Positions 8,777 to 17,740 of a stretch of DNA of 64,000 nt are shown here, one piece after another. The position numbers were made by a program, and so were the translations under genes. Below the pieces are notes generated by a model. That model was not told the origin of the DNA, made no database searches, and saw only the letters and a list, made by a program, of their open reading frames with translations. The first letter of the stretch is position 1; each line of letters starts with the position of its first letter. This DNA comes from Roseobacter sp. CCS2 (GTDB lineage Bacteria > Pseudomonadota > Alphaproteobacteria > Rhodobacterales > Rhodobacteraceae): assembly GCF_000169435.1 (NCBI RefSeq), contig NZ_AAYB01000003.1:124001-188000 (forward strand), written 5' to 3'.

Positions 8777-8918
8777 GCGTCGGGCACCGTTAACGCGGCG
8801 TGTGGCGCTAAATCTTAATGATCCGTGAATTCCGAGATGACGGAAGTACAAAAACAGGCCCGCGACGCCGATTTGACGTTGACGCCCCGCGCTTGCGCGA
8901 CTATCCCGCCCGATACGC

Positions 8919-8995
8919 GCGGTTGTAGCTCAGCTGGTTAGAGTACCGGCCTGTCACGCCGGGGGTCGCGGGTTCGAGCCCCGTCAACCGCGCCA
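8919..8995 (+). tRNA. tRNA-Asp (anticodon GTC), copy 2
   Basis: Identical in all 77 bases to the copy at 8547, including the encoded CCA. The 295 bases between the copies are unique, so this is not a simple tandem array with short spacers. Confidence 0.97.
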
Positions 8996-9082
8996 CTTTT
9001 CCTGATTTGTTTGCGTTGTACTGTGTCGCTTCGAAAGATCGGACGCATTCGCGTCGCGCATAACCGTAAGGAGCTTTGCTGC

Positions 9083-9604
9083 ATGTTTACCGCTATTGAA
9101 CAGATTGACGTCATCCTAAGGGCCATAGCGCTTTCGACTGTTGCGGTGTGCTGGGTTGTCGTCGTGGTGCGTTACGTGGGTTTGCGTGCCTTTTCAAAAA
9201 TGACAGCGTTTGATTTTGTGGTCACGGTTGCCATCGGTTCACTTTTGGCGGGGGCCAGTCAGGCGACATCATGGGCCGGGTTTGTGCAGGCGGCAATTGC
9301 AATCGCCAGTCTTTTGCTGGTGCAAATGATTGTCGCACGCCTGCGGGTGTCATCTGACAGTTTTTCCAACACAATCCAGAACGCGCCTGTTTTACTGATG
9401 GAAGATGGTGAGATTATTGATGCCGCACTTGATCACACCCGGGTGACCCGTGACGACCTGATCGCCAAACTGCGCGAGGCCAATGTGTTGGCCCTGTCTG
9501 ATGTCAGAGCCGTGGTGCTGGAAACCACTGGTGACATTTCGGTATTGCACGGATCCGAACTGGATGACGTATTGGTGGCAGATGTGAAGCGCATTGCGCG
9601 CTAG
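9083..9604 (+). CDS. DUF421/YetF-like membrane protein
   Basis: A 173-residue inner-membrane protein. Three hydrophobic helices occupy about residues 12-85 (including ALSTVAVCWVVVVVRYVGLRAF and the helix VQAAIAIASLLLVQMIVARL). They are followed by a small soluble domain with the YetF-type pattern VLLMEDGEIID and a TRDDLIAKLREANV segment. AAGGAG at 9068-9073 fixes the start. Function of the family is poorly known; Bacillus relatives act in spores. The gene is convergent with the sugar dehydrogenase gene. Confidence 0.85.
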   Translation: MFTAIEQIDVILRAIALSTVAVCWVVVVVRYVGLRAFSKMTAFDFVVTVAIGSLLAGASQATSWAGFVQAAIAIASLLLVQMIVARLRVSSDSFSNTIQNAPVLLMEDGEIIDAALDHTRVTRDDLIAKLREANVLALSDVRAVVLETTGDISVLHGSELDDVLVADVKRIAR

Positions 9605-9637
9605 GCGTTTTGTTTGCGCCAAAGCCGGCTGCCAAAC

Positions 9638-9668
9638 GGAAAAGCCCCCGACGTCGGTCGGAGGCTTG
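9638..9668 (-). terminator. Intrinsic terminator after the sugar dehydrogenase gene
   Basis: Read on the minus strand, AAGCCTCCGAC pairs with GTCGGGGGCTT and runs into TTTT. It lies just beyond the stop codon of the gene at 9695-11008. Confidence 0.7.
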
Positions 9669-9694
9669 GCAGGAACGACAAAGCGGCTGTTTGC

Positions 9695-11008
9695 CTAGTT
9701 TCCGTCCATATCTTTGGGCGCCATGCGGTAAATCTCACCACTGTCGACGGCTGCATAAAGTGCGCCATCGGGCCCTTGGACCAGCGACCGAAAGCGCGCA
9801 GATGGCATTGGTAGTGTCATTTCGGTCACGTCAACAACAGACAGATCAGGGCCGAGTTCTATAACGTCAATCCGCTGTCCGATTGGTGTGCCGCCAAAGC
9901 CGATCCCCATAATGCCGACAAGCAGATTGCCGTCCCAGTCGCCCCATTGATCCCCGGTAATGAACGTGCCCGAAGAGGTGCCTTGCGACCAACCATTATT
10001 CGTCCAGATTGGCGGCATCGCGTCAGGATAGGTTTCGAAATCTGTCATTGGCATGAACGCCGCCCGTTCAAAGCGGTTCATCCCGACGCCCTGATTTGGC
10101 ATATACCCGCAGTAATTGTCAGGACAATCGCCGCGGCCCGCCATATTGGGGCGCGGATCCCAGCCGCCATTCCCGCCATTTTCAAGCACGGTAATCTCGT
10201 CTGAATGCCAGGGCCCGTGTTCCATGATGATCGGTGTGTTGTTTTCAGGATGGAACGCGATGCCCTGCACGTTGCGATGCCCGTAGGTATAGGTCCGCTG
10301 ATCGAACCCTTCGGGTGGGTTATTGTCGGCGGCGGCATTGCCGTCCGTGTCAATCCGCAGAATTTTGCTGCCCATCATGGTTGGGCTTTGCGGCACCTCG
10401 CCGTTGTGGTTATCGCCGGTGGTGACGTACAAAAAGCCATCGCCCGGACTGAACCTGATCCGACCACCATTGTGTGCGCCCGGCCCGCCAAAGGGGTGAT
10501 CACTTGCGGCAACTTTGTAAGGAATATCTGTCACGATATCGGTGCGATCAGACACCCCACTAAAGTCGTCTGCAACCGTCAGTCGCATCACGCGGTTCGT
10601 CTGTGGTTCAGACAGGTTGGATGTCGAGAAAACATAGATCTGTCTGTTTTCGGCAAAATCCGGGTCTACCGCGACGCCGTTCATTCCTGCTTGCCCTTCG
10701 CAGAACAAATCGTCAGCCGTTGTTGCATAGCTGTCGGTTCCGGTCATCCCAAGCAGTTCATTCACCTCGCCTGTGGGCATCAACACCGAAAGGCCTTCGC
10801 ATTTTTCGGTGAAGAACATTGTACCGTCATCCAAAAATGCCATGTCCCACGGATCGGTCAAACCTTCCAGATGGATGCTTTCTTCAAGGTTTGTTGTGTT
10901 CATCCCGCTTTGCGCCATGGCAGGCGATACGAGTGCGGTGGTCGCTACTATCGCCAAGGCCGCAGAAATCGACCGGCTTTGACGCGCTGGAATTGATGTC
11001 GGTGTCAT
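9695..11008 (-). CDS. PQQ-dependent sugar dehydrogenase (soluble glucose/sorbosone dehydrogenase family)
   Basis: A 437-residue exported beta-propeller protein. A signal peptide (about residues 1-33, ending SPAMA) directs it to the periplasm. Family blocks follow: DPWDMAFLDDGTMFFTEK, the catalytic-histidine block GAHNGGRIRFSPG, then LYVTTGDNHNG, GHRNVQGIAFHP and a final QGPDGALYAAVD. Relatives oxidise aldoses with pyrroloquinoline quinone and feed electrons to the respiratory chain, though many family members have no proven substrate. The ATG at 11008 follows GGGAGG at good distance, which rules out an upstream in-frame ATG at 11035. No PQQ synthesis genes lie in this window. Confidence 0.88.
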   Translation of the reverse strand: MTPTSIPARQSRSISAALAIVATTALVSPAMAQSGMNTTNLEESIHLEGLTDPWDMAFLDDGTMFFTEKCEGLSVLMPTGEVNELLGMTGTDSYATTADDLFCEGQAGMNGVAVDPDFAENRQIYVFSTSNLSEPQTNRVMRLTVADDFSGVSDRTDIVTDIPYKVAASDHPFGGPGAHNGGRIRFSPGDGFLYVTTGDNHNGEVPQSPTMMGSKILRIDTDGNAAADNNPPEGFDQRTYTYGHRNVQGIAFHPENNTPIIMEHGPWHSDEITVLENGGNGGWDPRPNMAGRGDCPDNYCGYMPNQGVGMNRFERAAFMPMTDFETYPDAMPPIWTNNGWSQGTSSGTFITGDQWGDWDGNLLVGIMGIGFGGTPIGQRIDVIELGPDLSVVDVTEMTLPMPSARFRSLVQGPDGALYAAVDSGEIYRMAPKDMDGN

Positions 11009-11104
11009 AGAATATCCTCCCTTAGATGCGTACAACTGTGCCTAATCCAACGCGATGGTTGCTCGATCGTTCCATGCACACAACTTTTGGGCGAAAATTT
11101 GCTT

Positions 11105-12478
11105 TTACGACGTCATTTGATGAAGGATCCGTGCCCAGCTTCTGATACCTTTGTGGAAGGATGACAGATCGTATTTTTCGTTGGGCGAGTGGATTTGATC
11201 ATCGTCCTTGCCAAAGCCGATCAGCATCGCGTCCATATTCAGGATATCCTTGAAATACCCTGCAATCGGGATGGATCCGCCGCTGCCCACATAGGCCGCA
11301 GCATTGGGCCATTCGTCGGAGAGCGCTTTGCGTGCTTGGTCAAAAGCCGGATGTGTTGTGGTCATTTGGCCTGCCGCACTGGCCCCGTGGTCGCTGAAGC
11401 TGACCGTGCAATCGGCGGGCAGCATGTCTTGCACCATTTTGCGGAAGTTTTCACGGATTTTAAGCGGGTCTTGCGTGCCGACAAGGCGGAAGCTGATTTT
11501 GGCAGAGGCCTCGGACGGCAGCACCGTTTTGAACCCGTCGCCGGTGTAGCCGGACCACAGGCCGTTTACTTCGCAGGTGGGGCGTGACCAGATCATTTCC
11601 AGTGGCCTGCGCCCGACTTCGCCTGCCGGTTCGGACAGGCCGACGTCGCCCAAGAAATCTTTGTGATCGAATTTCAGGTCGTCCCATGCGGCGGCCAATT
11701 CGTTGGAAAGCTCGGGCACGCCATCGTAGAAGCCGGGCACGGTGATGCGCCCATTGTCATCGTGAAGTGCGGCAATGATGCGTGCAAGCACCCGCGCGGG
11801 GTTCATCGCCAGCCCGCCGTACATGCCTGAATGCAGGTCTTTGTTTGGCCCGGTGATGGTCAGTTCTTCGCCTAAGAGACCGCGCAGTTGTATGATGATT
11901 GCAGGCGTGCTGTCGCCGTAAAGGCCGGTGTCACAGATCAGTGCGATATCGGCGGTCAGTTCGTCACGGTTTTCTTCCATGAACGGTGTCAAGGAAGGCG
12001 AGCCTGATTCCTCTTCGCCTTCGAAGAAGATCGTGATGTTGGCGGGCAGGGATCCATGTTCTGCTTTCCAGGCGCGGCAAGCCTCTACGAAGGTCATCAA
12101 TTGTCCCTTGTCGTCGGAAGAGCCGCGACCGCGGATCACCTGGCCTTTAGCTGTGTCTTCGATCTGTGGATCAAATGGATCACGGCCCCATAACTCAATC
12201 GGGTCAATGGGTTGCACGTCGTAGTGGCCGTAAAACAGGATGTGCGGACCATCGCCACCGGTGTGTGCCACGACCATCGGATGGCCGGGTGTCGGGCGTT
12301 TTGATGCTGCGAACCCGATGGATTGCAGGTCCGCGACCAACCAGTCTGCGGCAGTGTCGCAATCGCCCTTATAGGCGGGATCGGTAGAGATGGAGGGGAT
12401 GCGCAACAACGAAAGCAGGCGTTCGGTTGCTTGGGGCAAGTCGGCGTCAATACGGGCGAGGACGGGATCAAGGGACAT
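11105..12478 (-). CDS. M20-family dipeptidase/peptidase
   Basis: A 457-residue cytosolic metallopeptidase of the M20/M25/M40 superfamily. The two-zinc centre is visible: FYGHYDVQP (His and catalytic Asp), GRGSSDDKG (bridging Asp), EGEEESGSP (catalytic Glu pair) and QIHSPNE near the end (His). The lid/dimer domain contains LHSGMYGG. The length and the order of motifs fit the long dipeptidases of the CNDP/PepV side of the family. The ATG at 12478 gives the standard N-terminus; the in-frame extension upstream to 12649 shows no family similarity. The gene is divergent from hemA. Confidence 0.9.
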   Translation of the reverse strand: MSLDPVLARIDADLPQATERLLSLLRIPSISTDPAYKGDCDTAADWLVADLQSIGFAASKRPTPGHPMVVAHTGGDGPHILFYGHYDVQPIDPIELWGRDPFDPQIEDTAKGQVIRGRGSSDDKGQLMTFVEACRAWKAEHGSLPANITIFFEGEEESGSPSLTPFMEENRDELTADIALICDTGLYGDSTPAIIIQLRGLLGEELTITGPNKDLHSGMYGGLAMNPARVLARIIAALHDDNGRITVPGFYDGVPELSNELAAAWDDLKFDHKDFLGDVGLSEPAGEVGRRPLEMIWSRPTCEVNGLWSGYTGDGFKTVLPSEASAKISFRLVGTQDPLKIRENFRKMVQDMLPADCTVSFSDHGASAAGQMTTTHPAFDQARKALSDEWPNAAAYVGSGGSIPIAGYFKDILNMDAMLIGFGKDDDQIHSPNEKYDLSSFHKGIRSWARILHQMTS

Positions 12479-12802
12479 GGTTGTTACCTGTTCTGTAAGG
12501 ATTTGCCGTAACGTTGTCGGTATTGGGGGATAGGTCAATGGTGCAAAACGAAGGGGGGCTGCCCGGTGGCGACGCCCAATCCCGCCGTTTGATGGAGCAT
12601 GGAAAATAAATAGTTTGGATGTTTCTGCGCCACCTTTGATGCAAATCAATGAAGTGTGTCGTCAGACCTTTCATCAATGGGGTGAGGCGTCGCGACACTT
12701 TGTAACGGCTTGTCCGTCGCTGTCGCGCCCTATATGAGGCTTAGAACGATTCAAAGACCGCTAGACCGTGTGGTTTTTGTACCGAAATAAAGGACGAACG
12801 AC
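12479..12802. other. Divergent control region between the M20 peptidase gene and hemA
   Basis: A 324-base gene-free stretch that must hold promoters in both directions. The clear element in it is the FNR-type box at 12636-12649, listed separately. A ribosome site AGGA (12791-12794) precedes the hemA GTG. I did not find another conserved signal. Confidence 0.5.
12636..12649. promoter_or_regulatory. FNR/FnrL-type box upstream of hemA
   Basis: TTGATGCAAATCAA is an exact TTGAT-N4-ATCAA palindrome, the binding consensus of FNR-type oxygen sensors (FnrL in Rhodobacter). It lies about 155 bases before the hemA start. In Rhodobacter species hemA is a known FnrL target, which supports oxygen-dependent control of heme synthesis here. 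Confidence 0.75.
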
Positions 12803-14026
12803 GTGGACTATAACGCCCGGTTGGACACAGCGATTGAACGTTTGCACGAAGAAGGCCGCTACCGTACTTTCATCGATATTGAGCGTAAGCGCGGCCAGTT
12901 TCCCCATGCAACATGGCGCAAGCCGGATGGATCAGAGACACCCGTAACCGTGTGGTGTGGTAATGACTATCTTGGTATGGGGCAGCATCCTGCCGTTCTG
13001 GCCGCGATGCATGAAGCGATCGACGCAACCGGCGCGGGGTCTGGCGGGACGCGCAATATCTCGGGCACGACTGTTTATCACAAGCAGCTTGAGGCTGAAT
13101 TGGCTGATTTGCATCGCAAGGAAGCGGCGTTGCTGTTTACCTCTGCTTATATTGCAAACGATGCGACGCTGAGCACATTGCCAAAGCTTTTCCCGGGTCT
13201 GATTATTTATTCCGACGCCTTGAACCATGCGTCGATGATTGAAGGTGTGCGCCGCAACGGTGGGGCCAAGCGCATTTTCCGTCACAATGATGTTGAACAT
13301 CTGCGCGAACTGCTTGCCGCGGATGATCCTGACGCGCCAAAGGTTATTGCGTTTGAATCGATCTATTCGATGGATGGTGACTTTGGCCCGATTGAAGCGA
13401 TTTGCGATCTGGCCAATGAGTTTGGCGCACTGACCTATATCGACGAGGTGCATGCCGTTGGCATGTATGGCCCGCGTGGTGCCGGCGTTGCAGAACGTGA
13501 TGGTCTGATGGGCCGCATCGACATTATCAATGGCACACTGGCCAAGGCTTATGGTGTGATGGGTGGCTATATCGCCGCGAGCGCGAAAATGTGTGATGCG
13601 ATCAGGTCTTACGCACCGGGGTTCATCTTTACCACATCGCTGCCGCCTGCTGTTGCCGCAGGTGCTGCGGCCAGTGTCGCACATCTTAAAACGGATCAGG
13701 CGCTGCGCGAGCAGCATCAGACGCAGGCGAAAATCCTGAAACTGCGCCTGAAAGGGATGGGCCTGCCTATCATTGATCATGGTAGCCATATCGTGCCGCT
13801 GATCGTTGGCGATCCGGTCCACACAAAGAAATTGTCGGATATGTTGCTGTCTGAATTCGGCATTTACGTGCAGCCGATCAACTTTCCGACGGTACCGCGT
13901 GGAACGGAACGTTTGCGTTTTACCCCATCACCAGTTCACGGACCGCGTGAAATGGATGCATTAGTAGGCGCTTTGGACGGACTTTGGTCACACTGTGCGC
14001 TAAATCGCGCTGAACTGGCCGGTTAA
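12803..14026 (+). CDS. hemA: 5-aminolevulinate synthase
   Basis: Condenses glycine and succinyl-CoA to 5-aminolevulinate, the first step of tetrapyrrole synthesis by the C4 route used in alphaproteobacteria. The 407-residue protein starts [14 protein letters not shown] with GRYRTF soon after, and has the glycine-rich block [12 protein letters not shown]. The PLP-binding lysine is at position 248 in [12 protein letters not shown], the same number I recall for the Rhodobacter capsulatus enzyme. The start codon is GTG, placed nine bases after AGGA; no ATG fits the conserved N-terminus. An FNR-type box upstream suggests oxygen control. Confidence 0.97.
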   Translation: MDYNARLDTAIERLHEEGRYRTFIDIERKRGQFPHATWRKPDGSETPVTVWCGNDYLGMGQHPAVLAAMHEAIDATGAGSGGTRNISGTTVYHKQLEAELADLHRKEAALLFTSAYIANDATLSTLPKLFPGLIIYSDALNHASMIEGVRRNGGAKRIFRHNDVEHLRELLAADDPDAPKVIAFESIYSMDGDFGPIEAICDLANEFGALTYIDEVHAVGMYGPRGAGVAERDGLMGRIDIINGTLAKAYGVMGGYIAASAKMCDAIRSYAPGFIFTTSLPPAVAAGAAASVAHLKTDQALREQHQTQAKILKLRLKGMGLPIIDHGSHIVPLIVGDPVHTKKLSDMLLSEFGIYVQPINFPTVPRGTERLRFTPSPVHGPREMDALVGALDGLWSHCALNRAELAG

Positions 14027-14142
14027 CGCTATATACACCTGTGCATAACTTTACTTGTCGTGTTATTTAGGACGCAGGCGGCCTTACTGTTTCGATTCGT
14101 TGCACAAAGGGCGCTTAGGGGCATTAAGCGACGGGACAGTCG

Positions 14143-15336
14143 ATGATCGGGAAGACCTTCAAGCGCGCGGACGCATCGGAGGACGTGCAAGCCGCAGGCT
14201 TTGACGCTTATGATGTGCGTCTTGGTGATCTGATGCGTGGCGAACGTGCGACGATGGGCAAAAGCCTTTTGGATGTGCAACGCGAGTTGAAGATCAAAGC
14301 CGCCTATATTGCCGCTATTGAAAACGCTGATCCATCTGCTTTTGACACGCCCGGATTTATCGCAGGCTATGTGCGGTCTTATGCGCGATATCTTAACATG
14401 GATCCGGATGACGCCTTTGAGGCGTTTTGCGACGAAAGCGGGTTTGTCACAGCGCATGGGATGTCTGCCGAAGCATCGTCGCTGAAGGGCAAGTCGTTTG
14501 ATCCGACAGCGACCCCATTGGGCAAAGATATTTTTTCGTCTTCAGCAACCCCCTTTATTCCAGCAGGAGAGGCCGTTTTATCGAGTGTTGAACCTCGGGC
14601 CATCGGATCGGTTGTGGTGTTGGTCGCTTTGATCTGCGGCTTGGGCTATGGCGGCTGGACTGTCTTGCAGGAAGTGCAGAAAGTGCAGTTTGCGCCAGTT
14701 GAACAGACACCTGTTGTGCTGTCTGACCTTGATCCTTTGGCCGGCGCTGGCAATGCCATCCAACCAAGCGATCCATTGGCTGATTTTAATGCGCCGTCGC
14801 GTCAGGCATTGGACCGGCTTTATCGCCCGCAAGCGTTGGACGTGCCTGTTTTGGTGGCCCGCGACGCCCCGATTTCGACACTTAGCCCCGGCACGATTGG
14901 CGCGCTTGTGCCTGATGCTGGCGTGCCGGTCTTGCCAGAACTGACTGTGGCCGACCTTGATCTGCCAGCACCACCTGCCATTCAGGTTGTGGAACCTGAT
15001 GTGCCGGAGTTGCAACTTGTTGCTGTTCGTCCTGCTTGGGTGCGGGTCCGTTCGGCAGATGGGACCGTTATCTTTGAAGGTGTGATGGAGCCGGGCCAAA
15101 ATTTTGTCGTGCCATCCACCGAAGAACCGGCAACTTTGCGTGTTGGTGAAAGCGGTGCGATGTATTTTGCCGTGAATGGCGTGCATTACGGCCCTGTGGG
15201 GCCAGCAGGTGTTGTGACATCGAATGTTGCACTGACAACGCAAAGCCTGACCGAAACCTATGCGGTGGCCGATCTGAACGCCGACACTGATCTGGCTGAG
15301 ATCGTGAATGTGGCTGAGGTGACTGCGGGCGAATAA
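14143..15336 (+). CDS. RodZ-like helix-turn-helix membrane protein (DUF4115)
   Basis: A 397-residue protein with the RodZ layout. A cytoplasmic helix-turn-helix domain (about 25-100: LGDLMRGERATMGKSLLDVQ, then IKAAYIAAIENAD and GFIAGYVRSYARYL) is followed by a linker and one membrane helix (about 153-173). A proline- and valine-rich periplasmic stretch leads to a DUF4115 domain (about 285-345: WVRVRSADGTVIFEG). RodZ links MreB to the cell wall in rod-shaped cells, and the placement before ispG is common in proteobacteria. The long low-complexity periplasmic linker is unlike E. coli RodZ, so I leave the symbol open. Confidence 0.82.
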   Translation: MIGKTFKRADASEDVQAAGFDAYDVRLGDLMRGERATMGKSLLDVQRELKIKAAYIAAIENADPSAFDTPGFIAGYVRSYARYLNMDPDDAFEAFCDESGFVTAHGMSAEASSLKGKSFDPTATPLGKDIFSSSATPFIPAGEAVLSSVEPRAIGSVVVLVALICGLGYGGWTVLQEVQKVQFAPVEQTPVVLSDLDPLAGAGNAIQPSDPLADFNAPSRQALDRLYRPQALDVPVLVARDAPISTLSPGTIGALVPDAGVPVLPELTVADLDLPAPPAIQVVEPDVPELQLVAVRPAWVRVRSADGTVIFEGVMEPGQNFVVPSTEEPATLRVGESGAMYFAVNGVHYGPVGPAGVVTSNVALTTQSLTETYAVADLNADTDLAEIVNVAEVTAGE

Positions 15337-15416
15337 CCGCAGCTGCACCACCTTGCTGTGCGCTGCTTTGCAGCTTAGGTTAAGCCCAAGAAAATTGCAG
15401 TCGAAAGCTGACCCAA

Positions 15417-16541
15417 ATGTCTTTGAACCATATCCGCCCGTGGCGTAACATTTACCGCCGCACGTCGCGTCAGATCATGGTGGGCAATGTCCCTGTTGGG
15501 GGAGATGCGCCGATTTCAGTGCAGACCATGACCAACACGCTGACGACCGATGTGAAGGCGACGATAGAACAGGTTCAGGCGGCGGCGGATGCGGGCGCAG
15601 ATATCGTGCGCATTTCGGTCCCGGATGAAGCGTCGAGTGCGGCGTTGAAACAAATCGTTCCGGAAGTTTCAGTGCCGATCGTCGCGGACATTCATTTCCA
15701 CTACAAACGCGGGATTGAAGCGGCAGAGGCCGGGGCGGCTTGTCTGCGTATCAATCCCGGCAATATCGGTGACGAAAAACGCGTCAAAGAGGTGATTAAG
15801 GCCGCCCGCGATCACAACTGTTCGATCCGGATTGGTGTGAATGCCGGGTCTTTGGAAAAGCATCTGCTGGATAAATATGGCGAGCCATGTCCGGATGCGA
15901 TGGTGGAAAGCGGCCTGGATCATATCAAGATATTGCAGGACAATGATTTCCACGAATTCAAGATTTCGTGCAAAGCCTCTGACGTGTTCATGGCTGCCGC
16001 TGCCTATCAGCAGCTGGCGGAAGCGACGGATGCACCGATCCACCTTGGCATCACAGAGGCCGGTGGCTTGATCAGCGGTACGGTTAAATCTGCGATTGGT
16101 ATGGGCAATCTGCTGTGGATGGGTATTGGTGATACCATCCGCGTGTCACTGTCGGCTGATCCGGTTGAAGAGGTCAAAATGGGGTTTGAAATCCTCAAAT
16201 CTCTTGGGTTACGCCACCGTGGTGTCAATATCATTTCCTGTCCGTCCTGTGCGCGGCAGGGGTTTGATGTGATCAAGACTGTAGAAGAGCTTGAAAAGCG
16301 GCTGGAGCATATCAAAACGCCGATGTCGCTGTCGATTATTGGCTGTGTGGTGAATGGCCCTGGTGAGGCGTTGATGACAGATGTCGGCTTTACTGGCGGC
16401 GGTGCCGGGTCAGGTATGGTTTATTTGGCGGGCAAGCAAAGCCATAAGCAATCTAACGCGGACATGGTCGATCATATTGTAGAGCAGGTCGAAAAGAAGG
16501 CCGCTGAACTGGAAGCGCAAAAGGATGTGGCTGCTGAGTAA
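15417..16541 (+). CDS. ispG: 4-hydroxy-3-methylbut-2-en-1-yl diphosphate synthase (flavodoxin)
   Basis: Iron-sulfur enzyme of the MEP isoprenoid pathway that converts the cyclic diphosphate MEcPP to HMBPP. The 374-residue protein has the N-terminal TIM-barrel blocks [18 protein letters not shown] and DIVRISVPD. The three cysteines of the 4Fe-4S cluster are in ISCPSCARQ and [12 protein letters not shown] near the C-terminus. The gene follows a rodZ-like gene, the same order as in E. coli. Its stop codon is part of a perfect palindrome described separately. Confidence 0.97.
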   Translation: MSLNHIRPWRNIYRRTSRQIMVGNVPVGGDAPISVQTMTNTLTTDVKATIEQVQAAADAGADIVRISVPDEASSAALKQIVPEVSVPIVADIHFHYKRGIEAAEAGAACLRINPGNIGDEKRVKEVIKAARDHNCSIRIGVNAGSLEKHLLDKYGEPCPDAMVESGLDHIKILQDNDFHEFKISCKASDVFMAAAAYQQLAEATDAPIHLGITEAGGLISGTVKSAIGMGNLLWMGIGDTIRVSLSADPVEEVKMGFEILKSLGLRHRGVNIISCPSCARQGFDVIKTVEELEKRLEHIKTPMSLSIIGCVVNGPGEALMTDVGFTGGGAGSGMVYLAGKQSHKQSNADMVDHIVEQVEKKAAELEAQKDVAAE

Positions 16542-16562
16542 GGTGGATCATGATCCACCTTA
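16539..16562. repeat. Perfect 24-base palindrome overlapping the ispG stop codon
   Basis: The two 12-base arms, TAAGGTGGATCA (16539-16550) and its exact complement (16551-16562), meet without a spacer. The first three bases are the ispG TAA. There is no T-run, so it is not a normal intrinsic terminator. As RNA it could form a hairpin between ispG and the next gene, and as DNA a dimeric protein site. Confidence 0.75.
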
Positions 16563-16594
16563 CCTGATGGACCCGCAGTGATAGAAAGCAGCCC

Positions 16595-17740
16595 ATGAGA
16601 CGCTCTGACAGAGGTGATGTTGATCCATTCATCGTGATGGATGTGATGGAAGCCGCCCGCAAGGCTGAGGCTGCTGGACGTCACATTATCCATATGGAGG
16701 TCGGCCAGCCCGGCACAGGCGCACCGGAGGCCGCAAAGGCCAAGCTGATTGCCGATATGGCCGATCCGCTGGGTTACACTGTTGCGCTGGGTCTGCCAGA
16801 GCTAAAGGACCAGATCGCCCAGCATTATGCCGATTGGTATGGCGTCACGCTTGATCCGGCGCGCGTGGTCATCACCAGCGGCGCATCGGGTGCATTCCTG
16901 CTCGCGTTTTCGGCCCTTTTTGATAATGACGCCCGGGTTGGGTTGGGCACCCCCTGTTATCCGTCTTATCGCCAGATTTTGAAGGCGGTTGGCCTGTCAC
17001 CCGTGGATATTCCCACCACCTTTGCACAACGGTTTCAGCCTTTGCCGACGGATGTGGCAGATCATGCGCTTGATGGGTTGATTGTGGCCTCACCAGCCAA
17101 TCCTACGGGTACGATGCTGGACCGTGATGGTCTGGCGGATTTGGCGACGGCCTGTCAGGCCCGCGGCGCCGCCCTGATCTCGGACGAGATTTATCATGGG
17201 ATCGACTATGATACTGCCCCGGTCAGCGCATTGCAGGTCACCGATGATGTCTATGTGGTGAATTCTTTTTCAAAATATTTTTCGATGACCGGTTGGCGCG
17301 TCGGTTGGATGATCGTGCCAGAAGATCATGTCCGACAGGTTGAGCGTCTGGCCCAGAATATGTTTATTTGCGCCCCGCATGCAGCCCAGCGTCTGGCCTT
17401 GCATGCAATGGATTGCACCGACGAGCTGGAGGCGAATAAGGCTGTCTATCGCGCCAATCGCACGTTGATGATTGAGGGGCTAAAGGCCGCTGGTTTCACC
17501 CGTTTTGCCCCGCCTGATGGGGCATTTTATGTTTATGTGGATGTGTCCGAGTATGCAGATGATGCGTTGGGATTCGCGGCTGATATTCTGGATCAAGCCG
17601 GTGTTGCTGTGACACCGGGCCTCGATTTTGATGCAGCACGCGGGCACCATTGGTTGCGTTTTTCGTATGCGCGATCAACGGCAGATATCGCCGAAGGGTT
17701 GGACCGTTTGGCGCAGTTTATGCAATGGCGTCGTTCATGA
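16595..17740 (+). CDS. PLP-dependent aminotransferase (class I/II)
   Basis: A 381-residue fold-type I aminotransferase. The blocks include MEVGQPGTGAPEA, the GYTVALGLPELKDQIA segment, TSGASGAFLLAFSAL, SPANPTGTM (substrate/cofactor loop), LISDEIYHGIDY with the PLP-binding Asp and Tyr, and the Schiff-base lysine in NSFSKYFSMTGWRVGW. This set resembles aspartate/aromatic-type transaminases and the MalY side, but specificity cannot be read from it. The stop codon overlaps the start of amiC (ATGA), so the two are translated together. Confidence 0.87.
   Translation: MRRSDRGDVDPFIVMDVMEAARKAEAAGRHIIHMEVGQPGTGAPEAAKAKLIADMADPLGYTVALGLPELKDQIAQHYADWYGVTLDPARVVITSGASGAFLLAFSALFDNDARVGLGTPCYPSYRQILKAVGLSPVDIPTTFAQRFQPLPTDVADHALDGLIVASPANPTGTMLDRDGLADLATACQARGAALISDEIYHGIDYDTAPVSALQVTDDVYVVNSFSKYFSMTGWRVGWMIVPEDHVRQVERLAQNMFICAPHAAQRLALHAMDCTDELEANKAVYRANRTLMIEGLKAAGFTRFAPPDGAFYVYVDVSEYADDALGFAADILDQAGVAVTPGLDFDAARGHHWLRFSYARSTADIAEGLDRLAQFMQWRRS

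Noticed and set aside
8624..8918. Integrase or mobile element between the tRNA-Asp copies
   Set aside because: No frame with integrase motifs and no repeat of the tRNA 3' end beyond the second gene itself.
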